From positions 1 to 12,706 of the forward strand of contig JAKJFB010000040.1 in assembly GCA_022705125.1 (NCBI GenBank): a DNA stretch of 12,706 nucleotides, given 5' to 3'. Positions 1-8,061 of the stretch are shown one piece after another (within the stretch, counting starts at the first letter, position 1; every line of letters starts with the position of its first letter). Origin of the DNA: Pseudomonadota bacterium (GTDB lineage Bacteria > Pseudomonadota > Gammaproteobacteria > Pseudomonadales > UBA5518). Below the pieces are notes generated by a model, which saw only the letters and a list, made by a program, of their open reading frames with translations, was not told the origin of the DNA and ran no database searches. The translations under genes and the position numbers were made by a program.

Positions 1-194
1 TCGCGCGTGACCACCTCGCGGTTCACCGCCACGATGGTCTTCTCGGCCAGCAGCAACGCGGCGCAGCCCGGCAATTCGCTCTCCAATCGTGCCACCAGGC
101 CGGCGATGCTGGTGCACGCCGCGTCACAGGCCAGCGCCAGTTCGCGTCGGCCGAGCCGCTCGCGGATGCTGGCGAAGAACAGCACGCGCAGCAT
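1..194 (-). CDS. moaD: MoaD, molybdopterin synthase sulfur-carrier subunit (3' end cut by window edge)
   Basis: Only the first 64 codons are inside the window; the C-terminal part with the expected Gly-Gly tail lies off the left edge. The visible protein begins MLRVLFFASIRERLGRREL, the usual first strand and helix of the MoaD beta-grasp fold, and continues with the TIVAVNREVV strand typical of the family. MoaD carries a thiocarboxylate that MoaE uses to convert cPMP to molybdopterin in the cytoplasm. The ATG at 194 lies 3 bases after the moaC stop. A GAGG inside the moaC 3' end sits 8 bases before it, so the two genes are probably translated together. A more divergent MoaD-like paralogue is encoded at 9511-9756. 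The family call is firm from the N-terminus and gene order; completeness cannot be judged. Confidence 0.85.
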   Translation of the reverse strand, partial: MLRVLFFASIRERLGRRELALACDAACTSIAGLVARLESELPGCAALLLAEKTIVAVNREVVTR

Positions 195-197
195 CGC

Positions 198-689
198 TCA
201 GGCCTCGGCCTGCCAGGACCCGGAACGCCCGCCGCGCTTCTCGAGCAGGCGCACCCCATCGACCACCATGCCCTTGTCCACCGCCTTGCACATGTCGTAG
301 ACGGTCAGCGCCGCCACCGAGGCGCCCGTCAGTGCCTCCATCTCGACGCCGGTGCGCCCGTGCAGCCGGCACTCGACACGGATGCGCACCGCGGACTGTT
401 CCGGCACCGCCTCGAGTTGCACATCCGCGGCATCGAGGCCGAGCGGATGGCACAGCGGAATCAGTTCGGCGCAGCGCTTGGCCGCCTGGATGCCGGCGAT
501 ACGCGCAACCGCGAACACGTCGCCCTTGTGGTGTCCGCCCTCGACGATCAATCGCAGCGTATCGGCACGCATCCTGACCCACGCCTCGGCCACCGCCGCC
601 CGCGCGCTCGCCGGCTTGGCGCCAATATCGACCATGCGCGCCTCGCCGGCATCGCTGATATGGGTTAGTCCGGAATTCACGCCTGTCAT
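198..689 (-). CDS. moaC: MoaC, cyclic pyranopterin monophosphate synthase
   Basis: MoaC converts the 3',8-cyclo-GTP product of MoaA into cyclic pyranopterin monophosphate, an early step of molybdenum cofactor synthesis in the cytoplasm. From the ATG at 689 the protein has 163 residues, close to the usual family length. It opens [17 protein letters not shown], matching the normal MoaC N-terminus. Active-site blocks are present: HHKGDVF (Lys55), IPLCHPL (His81), GVEMEAL (Glu116/Glu118) and [10 protein letters not shown] (Asp132, Lys135). The frame stays open to 767, but the extra 26 residues are Arg/Cys-rich and unlike MoaC, so 689 is the better start; its ribosome site is weak. moaD follows after 3 bases. 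The presence of Mo-cofactor genes fits the two Mo hydroxylases encoded downstream in the window. Confidence 0.95.
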   Translation of the reverse strand: MTGVNSGLTHISDAGEARMVDIGAKPASARAAVAEAWVRMRADTLRLIVEGGHHKGDVFAVARIAGIQAAKRCAELIPLCHPLGLDAADVQLEAVPEQSAVRIRVECRLHGRTGVEMEALTGASVAALTVYDMCKAVDKGMVVDGVRLLEKRGGRSGSWQAEA

Positions 690-784
690 CGTCCGCTTGC
701 GCCTGTTGTTCCCGTGCCGGGACTGGCCGGCATCGCAGCGGCACACTACCATAGCGGCGCCAGCCACGGGAGTGAGATAAGACC
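690..784. promoter_or_regulatory. Divergent intergenic region, presumed promoters for moaC and the paraoxonase-like gene
   Basis: This 95-bp gap separates two divergently transcribed genes, so it should hold at least the plus-strand promoter and, if moaC starts a transcript, a minus-strand one. No convincing -35/-10 pair was found on either strand. The best plus-strand -10 candidate is TACCAT at 747-752, with a poor -35. A GGGAG around 768-772 precedes the plus-strand ATG by about 12 bases and may be a weak ribosome site. The call rests on gene arrangement only. Confidence 0.3.
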
Positions 785-1867
785 ATGCGCGCCGCCGCCT
801 CGTTGCTGTTCGCGCTCGCGCTGCTCGGCGGTTGCGGCGAGAAGTTCCCGCCCGTCAACGGCTGCGTGCCCGCGGGCGGGATGAATCCGACCTGCAGCTT
901 CAGCAGTCCCGAGGACATGGAACTGCTGCCCGACGGGCGCACGCTGCTGATCAGCCAGATGGGCACTGCGGACGGACGCCGTCCGGGCTCTTTCGCGCTG
1001 TTCGACACCGGGAGCGAAACCATCACGCGCCTGCCGCAGTTCAGCGCCTCCGACGAGCCGCCGTGGGGAGATGCCGCCTGCACCGCGGCGCCCGGAGCCG
1101 CTTTCTCGCCGCACGGCATCCACCTCGGCCTGCGTGCGGACGGCCAGTGGCAGGTGCTCGCGGTCAATCACGGGGGACGCGAGAGCGTCGAGTTCTTCCA
1201 GTTGCTCGAGGAGAGCGAGGGCTACCGGCTGGCGTGGCGCGGTTGCGCGCTGGCGCCGCCCGACAGCTACCTCAACGACGTGGCGGCACTCCCGGGGGGC
1301 GGCTTCGTCGCCACGCACATGTTCCCGCGCAGCAGCGCGTCGATCGGGCCGGTGAGCCTGGCGCTGCTCAGGGGCATGCTCGGCTTCGACACCGGCCACG
1401 TGCTGCACTGGGACGGTCAGCGCTTCGCGGTGGCCACCGGCACCCGCATGCCCTTCCCCAACGGCATCCAGGCCAGCCGCGACGGCAAGGCGCTGTTCGT
1501 CAATGCCTATATCGCGGGCGAGGTGCGCAAGATCGGGTTTCCCGGCGGCGAATTGCTCGGCAAGACAAGCGTGAAAGGCCCGGACAACAGTCAGTGGGAT
1601 GCCGAGGGTCACCTGCTGGTGGCCTCGCACACCGCCGGCATCGTGGAAATGGGCACCTGCTTCGGCATTACCGAGGGAGCCTGCGGGGCGGCGTTCGCGA
1701 TCGTTGCGGTGGATCCGGGCAGCCTGAAGGCGGAGACCATCCTCGAGCACCGCGGCGCGCCGATGGGCGCAGCCACGGTGGCCCAGCAGGTCGGTGAGAA
1801 TCTCTATCTCGGATCCTTCGTCGGTGACCGCATCGTGCGCGCCCCGATGCCCGCGCAGGCACGCTGA
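785..1867 (+). CDS. Paraoxonase/arylesterase-like (PON family) beta-propeller lipoprotein
   Basis: A 360-residue protein with a short signal peptide and a lipobox (LLGGC, Cys17), so it is probably a lipoprotein facing the periplasm. The rest looks like a six-bladed beta-propeller of the serum paraoxonase/SMP-30 superfamily. Residues I align to the known functional positions of human PON1 are all present. Ca ligands: Glu43-Asp44 ([13 protein letters not shown]1 E53-D54), Asn164 (LNDV, N168), Asn226 (FPNGI, N224) and Asp267-Asn268 (GPDNS, D269-N270). Proposed catalytic dyad: His110 (PHGI, H115) and His129 (VNHGG, H134). The C-terminal TVAQQV...[14 protein letters not shown] also matches the last PON blade. 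PON enzymes are Ca-dependent lactonases/arylesterases; the substrate here is unknown. It stands alone on the plus strand, convergent with the minus-strand array. Family and metal site are well supported; lactonase activity is inferred. Confidence 0.8.
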   Translation: MRAAASLLFALALLGGCGEKFPPVNGCVPAGGMNPTCSFSSPEDMELLPDGRTLLISQMGTADGRRPGSFALFDTGSETITRLPQFSASDEPPWGDAACTAAPGAAFSPHGIHLGLRADGQWQVLAVNHGGRESVEFFQLLEESEGYRLAWRGCALAPPDSYLNDVAALPGGGFVATHMFPRSSASIGPVSLALLRGMLGFDTGHVLHWDGQRFAVATGTRMPFPNGIQASRDGKALFVNAYIAGEVRKIGFPGGELLGKTSVKGPDNSQWDAEGHLLVASHTAGIVEMGTCFGITEGACGAAFAIVAVDPGSLKAETILEHRGAPMGAATVAQQVGENLYLGSFVGDRIVRAPMPAQAR

Positions 1868-1890
1868 ACGGCACGCGAGCGCTGGCGCCG

Positions 1891-1906
1891 CGGGCCGAGC
1901 GGCCCG
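1891..1906. terminator. GC hairpin between convergent genes, possible bidirectional terminator
   Basis: CGGGCC-GAGC-GGCCCG is a perfect 6-bp inverted repeat with a 4-base loop. It lies in the 40-bp gap between the stop of the paraoxonase-like gene (1867) and the stop of the MBL-fold gene (1908). The location suits termination for both strands. There is no T-run on either side, so it is not a textbook intrinsic terminator, and short GC hairpins arise easily at this base composition. Confidence 0.35.
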
Positions 1907-1907
1907 T

Positions 1908-2999
1908 CTAGACCATCAGCGGATCGTCGTCGCGCTGGTGCGTCACCCTGCCCGCGCGCGCGGCCACCGCCGGATCGGGCGCGATGTAACGGTGCAGGCC
2001 GTCGGCGCCGGGTTCGCAGCGCACGCGCCCGGCGCGCAGCAGGAAATTCATGTGCGCGATGCACTCGCCCAGCGCCAGGGTGGTCTGCTCCGCGTCGAGC
2101 GCGCGCCTGAATATCACCGGCAGCAGTTCGCGCACGGTGCTGGGCGTAACGCACGCCTCCTCCAGCGCCGCAAGGTGATCCTCGTGATGGGCGATCAGGT
2201 AGCGCAGCCGTGCATGCAGGCCGTAAAACGGCGTGTTGTGCGCCGGCAGCACCAGCACGTCGTCCGGCAATTCGAGGAAGCGCCGGTGCGACTCCAGCCA
2301 GTCGGCGAGCGGATCACCCTCGGGCTCGATCGCCATCACGCTGACGTTCGAGGTGATCAGCGGAATCACCTGGTCGCCGGAGATCAGCAGCCTGCGCTCG
2401 CGGTTGAGCAGGCACAGGTGTTCCGGCGAATGGCCGTGCCCGACGACCGCTTCCCAGCGCGAGCCGCCGATGACGAATCCGTCGCCCCCCCTGACACGAT
2501 GGAACGAGCGCGGCAGCGGTTCGACCATGCCCGAGAAGCCGCTCATGCGCAGGCGGATGTTCTCGAGGAATTCCGGCGCCGCGCCGGCGCGCCGGTAGAA
2601 ATCCATCCCTTCCCAGAATGGCCCCTCCGCGCCGGTCTGCGAGAAAACGCGCCCGACATAGTATTCGCCGTGCGTCATCCACAGCGGCGCCTTCCAGCGT
2701 TCGCTGAGCCAGCCCGCCTGGCCGATGTGATCCGGATGACAGTGGGTGCAGAACATGCCGATCACCGGCTTGCCGCCCAGGTGCCCGGCGAATACGCGCT
2801 CCCAGTTCGCGCGCGTTTCCTCGCCGCGCAGCCCCGTATCGACGATCCACCAGCCGGCATCGTCCTCCAGCAGGTACAGGTTGATGTGGTCGAGCTTCAT
2901 CGGCAGCGTCATGCGCACCCAAAGCACGCCGGGCTGGATGGTGGTCACGCTGCCCGGCCCGGGTGGCGCGCTGAAGGGATACTGCAGGGCTTTATTCAC
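1908..2999 (-). CDS. MBL-fold metallo-hydrolase (glyoxalase II-like)
   Basis: A 363-residue metallo-beta-lactamase-fold protein, likely cytoplasmic since no signal peptide is seen. Metal-binding motifs appear in order: Asp54 region (WWIVDTGL), THCHPDH (His86, His88, Asp90, His91), GHGHSPEH (His190), SGDQV (Asp209) and LPAHNTPF (His254). The last ~100 residues are helical and resemble the winged-helix tail of the larger MBL hydrolases. The family hydrolyses thioesters, lactones and other esters; the substrate is not identifiable. The start is GTG at 2999, 15 bases after the SDR stop, with GAGGAA at 3006-3011 six bases upstream. An ATG at 3001 is out of frame and hits a stop at once. It is the last gene of the minus-strand array, after the LLM oxidoreductase and SDR, which suggests a hydrolytic step in the same pathway. 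Confidence 0.9.
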   Translation of the reverse strand: MNKALQYPFSAPPGPGSVTTIQPGVLWVRMTLPMKLDHINLYLLEDDAGWWIVDTGLRGEETRANWERVFAGHLGGKPVIGMFCTHCHPDHIGQAGWLSERWKAPLWMTHGEYYVGRVFSQTGAEGPFWEGMDFYRRAGAAPEFLENIRLRMSGFSGMVEPLPRSFHRVRGGDGFVIGGSRWEAVVGHGHSPEHLCLLNRERRLLISGDQVIPLITSNVSVMAIEPEGDPLADWLESHRRFLELPDDVLVLPAHNTPFYGLHARLRYLIAHHEDHLAALEEACVTPSTVRELLPVIFRRALDAEQTTLALGECIAHMNFLLRAGRVRCEPGADGLHRYIAPDPAVAARAGRVTHQRDDDPLMV

Positions 3000-3005
3000 A
3001 TCCGG

Positions 3006-3011
3006 TTCCTC
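3006..3011 (-). promoter_or_regulatory. Ribosome binding site deciding the GTG start of the MBL-fold gene
   Basis: On the minus strand this reads GAGGAA, a strong Shine-Dalgarno match. It lies 6 bases before the GTG at 2999 and inside the short SDR-MBL gap. It supports GTG as initiator, since the overlapping ATG at 3001 is followed immediately by TGA. Confidence 0.7.
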
Positions 3012-3014
3012 GGT

Positions 3015-3809
3015 TCACTCCGGCGGCAGCGGCGGCGCCCACTGGACCCCGTTGATATGGCCGCCGCCGTCGGCGAACAGCGTGTTGCCGGTCAGGTAGC
3101 GCGCATCGTCCGAGGCCAGGAACACCGCAACGCCGCCGATGTCCTGTTCCGGATCGCCCATGTAACCCATCGGGTTCTGCTCCAGCATCTTCGCGGCCAG
3201 CTCGGGCGCGAACGTCTGGAAGCGCTCGAAGGCGGGCGTCACGGCCGCCGGGCAGATCACGTTGACGGTGATGCCATGGGGGGCCCACTCGCGCGCCGCC
3301 GTGCGGCTGAGCGCGCGCAACGCCTCCTTGGAACTGTTGTAGTCCGCCGAGTAGGGATGCGCATTCACGCCGTTCAGCGTGCACATGTTGATCATGCGTC
3401 CGCGCCCCCTGGCGCGCATGTGCGGGAAAGCCGCCTGCATCGACCACAACGCGCCGAACAGGCAGGCCTCGAAGGCGAGGCGGAAGTCGCTCTCGGGTTT
3501 GGCCTGCAGGCGGTTCGAGGGGCCGGCGGCGTAGGCGTTGTTGACGAGGATATCGATGCCGCCGCAGGCCTCGACCGTGTGCCGGATGAGCCCCTCCACC
3601 GAGTCGCGCTGCGTCACGTCGGTGTGCACGAAGATGCCGCGCCCGCCCGGTTCCTCACACTCGCCCGCAACGCGCCTGCCGTTCTCCGTGTTGATCTCCC
3701 CGACCACCACCGTGGCGCCCTCGATGGCCATGCGCCGCGCCACGCCGCGCCCCACACCCTGCCCCGCGCCGGTGATCACCGCGACCTGCCCCTGGAGACG
3801 CTTGTTCAT
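3015..3809 (-). CDS. Short-chain dehydrogenase/reductase (SDR) with substituted catalytic tetrad
   Basis: A 264-residue classical SDR, a cytoplasmic NAD(P)-dependent oxidoreductase. The Rossmann motif is ITGAGQGVG (residues 12-20). Acidic Glu38 at the end of the second strand (VVVGEIN) points to NAD(H) rather than NADP(H). The NNAG structural motif is NNAY (90-93). The catalytic YxxxK is Tyr157-Lys161 in DYNSSKEAL. Measured back from Tyr157, the usual Ser (13 residues earlier) is Thr144 and the usual Asn (41 residues earlier) is Cys116, so the Asn-Ser-Tyr-Lys tetrad reads Cys-Thr-Tyr-Lys. The C-terminal GNTLFADGGG is normal. ATG at 3809 overlaps the stop of the LLM gene as ATGA, implying translational coupling. 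It probably oxidises an alcohol or reduces a ketone formed in the same pathway. Confidence 0.93.
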   Translation of the reverse strand: MNKRLQGQVAVITGAGQGVGRGVARRMAIEGATVVVGEINTENGRRVAGECEEPGGRGIFVHTDVTQRDSVEGLIRHTVEACGGIDILVNNAYAAGPSNRLQAKPESDFRLAFEACLFGALWSMQAAFPHMRARGRGRMINMCTLNGVNAHPYSADYNSSKEALRALSRTAAREWAPHGITVNVICPAAVTPAFERFQTFAPELAAKMLEQNPMGYMGDPEQDIGGVAVFLASDDARYLTGNTLFADGGGHINGVQWAPPLPPE

Positions 3810-4807
3810 TTGCCCTCGCTGCGGCTCGAGTCGAGCCCGGTTTGCGGATAGACCTCTTGCTCGAACAGCCTGAGGCTGCGCCAGGCGAGCCCGGGTTCCA
3901 TGCCGCCGGCCAGCGGGTGGAACAGCACCATATCGTAGGGCCCCGCGGCCTCGATGTGCTCGAGCAGCTGGCGCGGCGTCATCACCGGATAAGTGCCGGT
4001 GTCGCGCAGTTCCTGCGCGCTCGCATAGTGCCGGTAGGAGGTTGCCACGCCCTGTGCATCGGCCCAGGCGGCGTAGGCGTTGTTCTCGTGCATCAGGTAC
4101 GGGGCGATCTCCTCCCAGGCCGCATCGGGATCCTCGGCCAGGTACAGGAAGCGCCCGAGGCTGGCCGGACGGGGCCCGGGATCGGGCTTGCCGAGTTTCA
4201 CCAGTTCCTCGCGGTACATATCGAAGAACTCGGGGCTGGAGGGCACGAAGTTGTCGGCATCGCGCGCCGCGCGCGCGGCGGCGGCCCGCGAGCTGCCGCC
4301 CATCCAGATCGGCGGGCGAGCCTGCGCCGGGCGTGGCGTCACGCACACCGTGCGTCCCTCGTAGGCGAAGGGCTCGCCGGTCCAGGCCTGGCGCAGGAAG
4401 CCGGCGATGCCGTCCATCGTCTTCCTGCGCTCGCCCAGGCGCTTGCCGAAGCTCTCGAATTCGGAGGCCACGTAACCGGCGCTCAGCACCGGCAGGATGC
4501 GCCCGTTGCTCAGGTTGTCGAGCACCGCGAAATCCTCCGCGAGGCGCACGGGATCGTAGAGCGTCGCGACCAGCGTGGAGATCATGATGCGCAGGCGCTC
4601 GGTGCGCGCCGCGATGGCCGCGGCCATCACCAGCGGTGACGGCAGGTAGCCATCGGGCGATCCGTGGTGCTCCGACAGCGTGACCATCGCGAAGCCGAGC
4701 CGGTCGGCCCACGCGCACTGCTCGAGCGCGGCACGATACAGCGCCGGCTTCGCGACGGCGCTGCCCGGCGCCGAGCGCAGGTCGTAGCGCAGCCCGAACA
4801 AGGCCAT
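3806..4807 (-). CDS. LLM-class flavin-dependent oxidoreductase (luciferase-like monooxygenase)
   Basis: A 333-residue TIM-barrel protein of the bacterial luciferase-like family, which uses FMNH2 or F420 for oxygenation or hydride transfer. Typical blocks are [10 protein letters not shown] at the N-terminus, [12 protein letters not shown] (43-54), [13 protein letters not shown] (57-69), [13 protein letters not shown] (91-103) and PPIWMGGSS (165-173). The last, a phosphate-loop-like segment, is common in the family. ATG at 4807 is chosen because the family starts at this point and a G-run (minus strand, 4814-4819) lies 6 bases before it. An in-frame ATG at 4843 would add 12 residues without a good ribosome site. 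It starts 48 bases after the large Mo-hydroxylase subunit and overlaps the SDR start by ATGA. A reductase partner is not visible in the window. Substrate and flavin type are undetermined. Confidence 0.9.
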   Translation of the reverse strand: MALFGLRYDLRSAPGSAVAKPALYRAALEQCAWADRLGFAMVTLSEHHGSPDGYLPSPLVMAAAIAARTERLRIMISTLVATLYDPVRLAEDFAVLDNLSNGRILPVLSAGYVASEFESFGKRLGERRKTMDGIAGFLRQAWTGEPFAYEGRTVCVTPRPAQARPPIWMGGSSRAAAARAARDADNFVPSSPEFFDMYREELVKLGKPDPGPRPASLGRFLYLAEDPDAAWEEIAPYLMHENNAYAAWADAQGVATSYRHYASAQELRDTGTYPVMTPRQLLEHIEAAGPYDMVLFHPLAGGMEPGLAWRSLRLFEQEVYPQTGLDSSRSEGK

Positions 4808-4855
4808 CAGCCACCCCCCGTGGGTCGGCATTCTTGCCGGCATGCGCAGGCCATC

Positions 4856-7042
4856 TCAGGAAACCCGCAGCGGCAACTCACGCAGCCGCTTGCCCGTGGC
4901 CGCGAAGATCGCGTTGGCGAGCGCCGGCGCGAGCGGTGGCACCCCGGGCTCGCCGATACCGCTGGGCGGACGATCAGTGGCCACGAAATGCACCTCGACC
5001 TCGGGACTGGCGTCGATGCGCACCAGCGGAAAATCGTCGAAGTTGCCCTGCACCACGGCGCCGTCGCGGATGGTGATCTCGCCGTGCAGCGCGGCCGAGA
5101 GCGCGAACACCACCGCGCTCTCGAGCTGCATGCGCACCACGTCCGGGTTGATCACCACGCCGCAATCCACCGCGCAGACCACGCGGCGCACGACGGGCGC
5201 GCCATTTTCCAGTGCGATGTCCACCTGCTCGGCCACCACCGTGCCGAAGCTCTCGTGCACCGCAATGCCCTGGTAGATGCCCGCGGGCGCGCTGCCCCAG
5301 CCGCCCTTGGCGACCAGCAACTCCAGCGCCCCGCGCACGCGCGAATCGGCGGGCAATCGCGAGAGCCGAAAGCGCACCGGATCCTCGCCCAGCGCGTGCG
5401 CGACCTCGTCGACGAAGCCCTCGCTGAAAAAGGCATTCTGCGAATGCCCCACCGAGCGCCACACCCCGACCGGTATGCCCGGATCCCACACCAGGCCCTC
5501 GACCCGGACCCGGGGCATCGTGTACGGGATCGAGTCGACGCCCTCCGTGAGAGTGGGGTCGTACCTCGCGACCAGCGGCTCGATGACGGAGCCCACGCCG
5601 AGCGGCGCCCAGCGCGGCAGCATCACCGGCAACATGACGCCGACCATCGTGTTCATCACCGAGGGTGCGACGACCCGCGCGTCCCAGCCGAGCAATTTGC
5701 CATCGTCACCGAAATCGGCGCGCATCGAGGCCATCGCCGCGGGCCGGTAGTGATCGTGCCGGGTATCGTCCTCGCGCGACCAGATCACCTTGACCGGGGC
5801 GCCGACCGCGCGCGACAGCGCGACCGCCTCGAGCGCGAACTCCATGTAGGTGCGCCGCCCGAAGGCGCCGCCGATGTACGTCGAATGCACCCTGACGTTC
5901 TGCGGCTCGATCTCGAGCAGCCGCGCCACCAGGCCCTGCAGCACGTCGGGGGCCTGGTTGCCGGCCCAGACCTCGGCGCCGGAGGCCGTCACGGAAGCCA
6001 CGGCGTTCATCGGTTCGAGCGCCGCGTGCGCGACATACGGCACGCGGTACTCGGCGCTCAGCGACCGCGCCACCGTCCCCGCCGGCGGCTCTTCGCCGTC
6101 CTCGCGCACCACGCGCCCGCTCTCCTCGGCCAGCACGCGGCGCTGGCCCGCCGTGATCGCCTCGGAATCCAGCCCGGCGAGCGGCCCCTTGTCCCATTCG
6201 ATCTCGAGCAGCGCGGCGGCGCTGCGCGCCTCCCAGTACCCTTGCGCGATCACGGCCACCGCGCCGTTCAATTCCAGTACCTGGCGCACCCCGGCGACGG
6301 CCTGCGCCTTGTCGGGCGTGAATCCCTTCAGCGTGCCGCCGAAGTGCGGGCAGCGCACCAGCACCGCCGTGAGCATCCCGGGCAGGCGGACGTCGAGCGC
6401 GAACGGCGCGCTGCCATCGACCTTGGCCACGGCGTCCACGCGCGCATCGTGCTTGCCGATACGCCGCCACTCGGCGGGCGGCTTGAGCGCGACCCCGGTG
6501 GGTACCGGCAGCTTGGCCGCGGCCGCGGCGAGCTCGCCGTAGCTCGCGCTGCGCGAGCCGTCGCGCAGGCTGACGGCGCCGTCGCGCGCGATGCAGTCGG
6601 CGAGCGCCACGCCCCAGCTCGCGGCGGCGCCCTGGCGCAGCATCTCGCGCAGCGCCGCGCCCGCCTCGCGCATGCCGTCGAAGTTGTTGCGCATCGAGGC
6701 GCTGCCGCCCGTGATCATCGAGCGGTATTCCTTGTCGTTGTAGTCCGGGTGCGGCTCGGCGAATTCCAGCTGCAGGCGCAGAGGGTCGATCTCGAGTTCC
6801 TCGGCCACCAGGGTCGCGAGCCCGGTCGCCACGCCCTGCCCCATCTCGGCCTTGTGGATCGCCAGCACCACGCTGCCGTCCGGGCGCACCTGCAGGAAGG
6901 CATCGGGTTGCAGCACGCCCGTCTGCCGGTTCGGCCACGGGGGGGCGTCCCCGGCGCAGCCGCCCAGCGTGACGCCGAGCATGACGCCACCACCGGCGAT
7001 CGAGACGTTGCGCAGGAATGCGCGCCGGTTCATGTTCATCAT
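4856..7042 (-). CDS. IorB-type molybdopterin-binding subunit of an exported Mo hydroxylase
   Basis: A 728-residue large subunit of the isoquinoline 1-oxidoreductase/aldehyde dehydrogenase type. The N-terminus [18 protein letters not shown] is a twin-arginine signal followed by a lipobox-like LGGC (Cys29), so the enzyme is probably folded with cofactor and exported, perhaps lipid-anchored. Moco-binding blocks are [52 protein letters not shown] and [33 protein letters not shown] follows, and GIGEPGVPP carries the expected catalytic Glu698. These favour the IorB branch over the CoxL/XdhB branch. Family members hydroxylate N-heterocycles or oxidise aldehydes using water oxygen; the substrate here is unknown. 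ATG at 7042 overlaps the small-subunit stop (ATGA) with GAGGAG 8 bases upstream; in-frame ATGs at 7039 and 7033 are alternatives. No FAD or cytochrome c subunit adjoins it; electrons may go to an unlinked acceptor. Confidence 0.93.
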   Translation of the reverse strand: MMNMNRRAFLRNVSIAGGGVMLGVTLGGCAGDAPPWPNRQTGVLQPDAFLQVRPDGSVVLAIHKAEMGQGVATGLATLVAEELEIDPLRLQLEFAEPHPDYNDKEYRSMITGGSASMRNNFDGMREAGAALREMLRQGAAASWGVALADCIARDGAVSLRDGSRSASYGELAAAAAKLPVPTGVALKPPAEWRRIGKHDARVDAVAKVDGSAPFALDVRLPGMLTAVLVRCPHFGGTLKGFTPDKAQAVAGVRQVLELNGAVAVIAQGYWEARSAAALLEIEWDKGPLAGLDSEAITAGQRRVLAEESGRVVREDGEEPPAGTVARSLSAEYRVPYVAHAALEPMNAVASVTASGAEVWAGNQAPDVLQGLVARLLEIEPQNVRVHSTYIGGAFGRRTYMEFALEAVALSRAVGAPVKVIWSREDDTRHDHYRPAAMASMRADFGDDGKLLGWDARVVAPSVMNTMVGVMLPVMLPRWAPLGVGSVIEPLVARYDPTLTEGVDSIPYTMPRVRVEGLVWDPGIPVGVWRSVGHSQNAFFSEGFVDEVAHALGEDPVRFRLSRLPADSRVRGALELLVAKGGWGSAPAGIYQGIAVHESFGTVVAEQVDIALENGAPVVRRVVCAVDCGVVINPDVVRMQLESAVVFALSAALHGEITIRDGAVVQGNFDDFPLVRIDASPEVEVHFVATDRPPSGIGEPGVPPLAPALANAIFAATGKRLRELPLRVS

Positions 7043-7554
7043 GGCTCGAGCTCCTCGGCGGGCGGCACGATTTCCTGCGCCGATTCCGCCTGCTCGGCCG
7101 CGAGCAGCGCTGCGGCGTGGTGGATCGCCTTGCGAATGCGGGGATAGGTGCCGCAGCGACAGAGGTTGCCCGCCATCGCGGCATCGATGTCGGCGTCGCT
7201 CGGCGCGGCGTTGGCCGCGAGCAGCGCCGCGGCCGACATGATCTGCCCGGGCTGGCAGTAGCCGCACTGGGGCGTGTTCATCTCGACCCAGGCCTGCTGC
7301 ACCGCGTGCAGCCCGTCGCGTCCCAGGCCCTCGATGGTGGTCACCGACCTGCCCGCGGCGAGGGCGAGCGGAAACGAGCAGGAACGCACCGCGACACCAT
7401 CGACCTGCACGGTGCAGGCGCCGCACAGTCCCTTGCCGCAGCCGAACTTGGCGCCCGTGAGCGCGAGATCCTCGCGCAGTACCCACAGCAGCGGTTTCTG
7501 CGCATCACCCTCCACGGTGACGCGCTCGCCGTTGAGGCTGAATTCCGTCGTCAT
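7039..7554 (-). CDS. IorA-type [2Fe-2S] small subunit of the exported Mo hydroxylase
   Basis: A two-cluster ferredoxin-like subunit of 171 residues from the chosen start. The plant-type cluster is bound by the [11 protein letters not shown] cysteines plus the following RSC. The alpha-helical cluster is bound by QCGYCQPG and LCRC. All eight cysteines are present, so electron transfer from Moco to an outside acceptor should be intact. The ATG at 7554 (MTTEFSLNG) is preferred because GAGGA at 7561-7565 is 6 bases upstream. The in-frame ATG at 7560 overlaps the preceding gene's stop as ATGA but touches that ribosome site. No signal peptide is present, so export would be by hitch-hiking with the Tat-bearing large subunit, whose start overlaps this gene's stop. 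It pairs with the IorB-like gene directly downstream. Confidence 0.95.
   Translation of the reverse strand: MTTEFSLNGERVTVEGDAQKPLLWVLREDLALTGAKFGCGKGLCGACTVQVDGVAVRSCSFPLALAAGRSVTTIEGLGRDGLHAVQQAWVEMNTPQCGYCQPGQIMSAAALLAANAAPSDADIDAAMAGNLCRCGTYPRIRKAIHHAAALLAAEQAESAQEIVPPAEELEP
7051..7056 (-). promoter_or_regulatory. Ribosome binding site of the IorB-like gene
   Basis: Minus-strand GAGGAG inside the 3' end of the small-subunit gene, 8 bases before the ATG at 7042 and 11 before the ATG at 7039. It favours 7042 as the start and supports translational coupling of the two subunits. Confidence 0.6.
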
Positions 7555-7556
7555 GC

Positions 7557-8024
7557 TCATTCCTCGTTACGGTCCCCGGTCGCGGGCGCTCCCGCAGGCA
7601 TCCTGCCGATGTCCTCGCGCACGTCCTTGTCGAACAGCATCTTCAGCTGCGCGGGCGAAACGCGGCTCACGGCGCTGATCGGGCAGCGGTTTTCACGCCA
7701 GACCACGACATCGCCGGGGTCGCCGCAGATCCAGTCGGTGCCGCTGGCGCGAAAGCCCAGCGTCTCGGTGAAGCGCAGTCCCTGGCAGGGCGCGAACAGC
7801 TGCAGGTGCCAGGTCTCGCCGCGCCCCCGCCCGTATACCACGAGCTGGCGCTCGTCGATCACGCGCCAGTTGTCGACGCTCAAGACGCGAAAGCAGCGTG
7901 CGCCACGCCCGATGGCGAGCGCGTCGCCGGCCTCGGCGCCGCGGGCTTCATCACGCGGCGCCGACGGCGTGCACGCGGCGCAGGCGAAGCATAGCAGCAA
8001 CGCGAACAGGGTCCTCACGATCAT
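7557..8024 (-). CDS. Small secreted putative lipoprotein, DUF6491-like
   Basis: A 155-residue protein with a hydrophobic leader ([17 protein letters not shown]) ending at Cys18. The -3 position is Cys rather than Leu, so the lipobox is imperfect and plain secretion is possible. The mature part has four cysteines (44, 80, 100, 114). The pattern [21 protein letters not shown], then [13 protein letters not shown] and CPISAV resembles what I recall of DUF6491, a family of unknown function in proteobacteria. The cysteines could form two disulfides in the periplasm. ATG at 8024 is preferred because GAGGA (8032-8036) is 7 bases upstream; ATG 8030 and GTG 8045 are in frame. Its stop lies next to the start of the [2Fe-2S] subunit gene, so it appears co-translated with the exported Mo hydroxylase. 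A role in that system is only a guess from position. Confidence 0.75.
   Translation of the reverse strand: MIVRTLFALLLCFACAACTPSAPRDEARGAEAGDALAIGRGARCFRVLSVDNWRVIDERQLVVYGRGRGETWHLQLFAPCQGLRFTETLGFRASGTDWICGDPGDVVVWRENRCPISAVSRVSPAQLKMLFDKDVREDIGRMPAGAPATGDRNEE
7561..7565 (-). promoter_or_regulatory. Ribosome binding site deciding the start of the IorA-like gene
   Basis: Minus-strand GAGGA is directly adjacent to the ATG at 7560 but 6 bases from the ATG at 7554. The spacing favours 7554 as the real start. Confidence 0.6.
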
Positions 8025-8031
8025 GACCATA

Positions 8032-8036
8032 TCCTC
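8032..8036 (-). promoter_or_regulatory. Ribosome binding site deciding the start of the DUF6491-like gene
   Basis: Minus-strand GAGGA lies 7 bases before the ATG at 8024 and only 1 base before the ATG at 8030, so 8024 is preferred. It sits in the 37-base gap after mgtE. Confidence 0.55.
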
Positions 8037-8061
8037 ATGTTGCACCCGGCGCGCGCGGCAT

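Noticed and set aside
1794..3851. 685-codon open frame on the plus strand across the MBL and SDR genes
   Set aside because: Shadow frame; no domain recognisable, and it also overlaps the end of the paraoxonase-like gene.
3810..4814. N-terminal extension of the SDR frame upstream to 4814, suggesting a 599-residue fusion
   Set aside because: The extension is the out-of-frame shadow of the LLM gene. The SDR proper begins at the ATG at 3809, which fits the family length and the ATGA overlap.
4664..7147. 827-codon open frame on the plus strand, antisense to the IorB-like and LLM genes
   Set aside because: The translation is rich in Arg, His, Ala and Gly with no recognisable domain. It is a GC-driven shadow of the real minus-strand genes, whose motifs are unmistakable.
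7043..7486. N-terminal extension of the IorB-like frame
   Set aside because: It overlaps the [2Fe-2S] subunit in another frame and would bury the Tat signal; the ATG at 7042 is clearly the start region.
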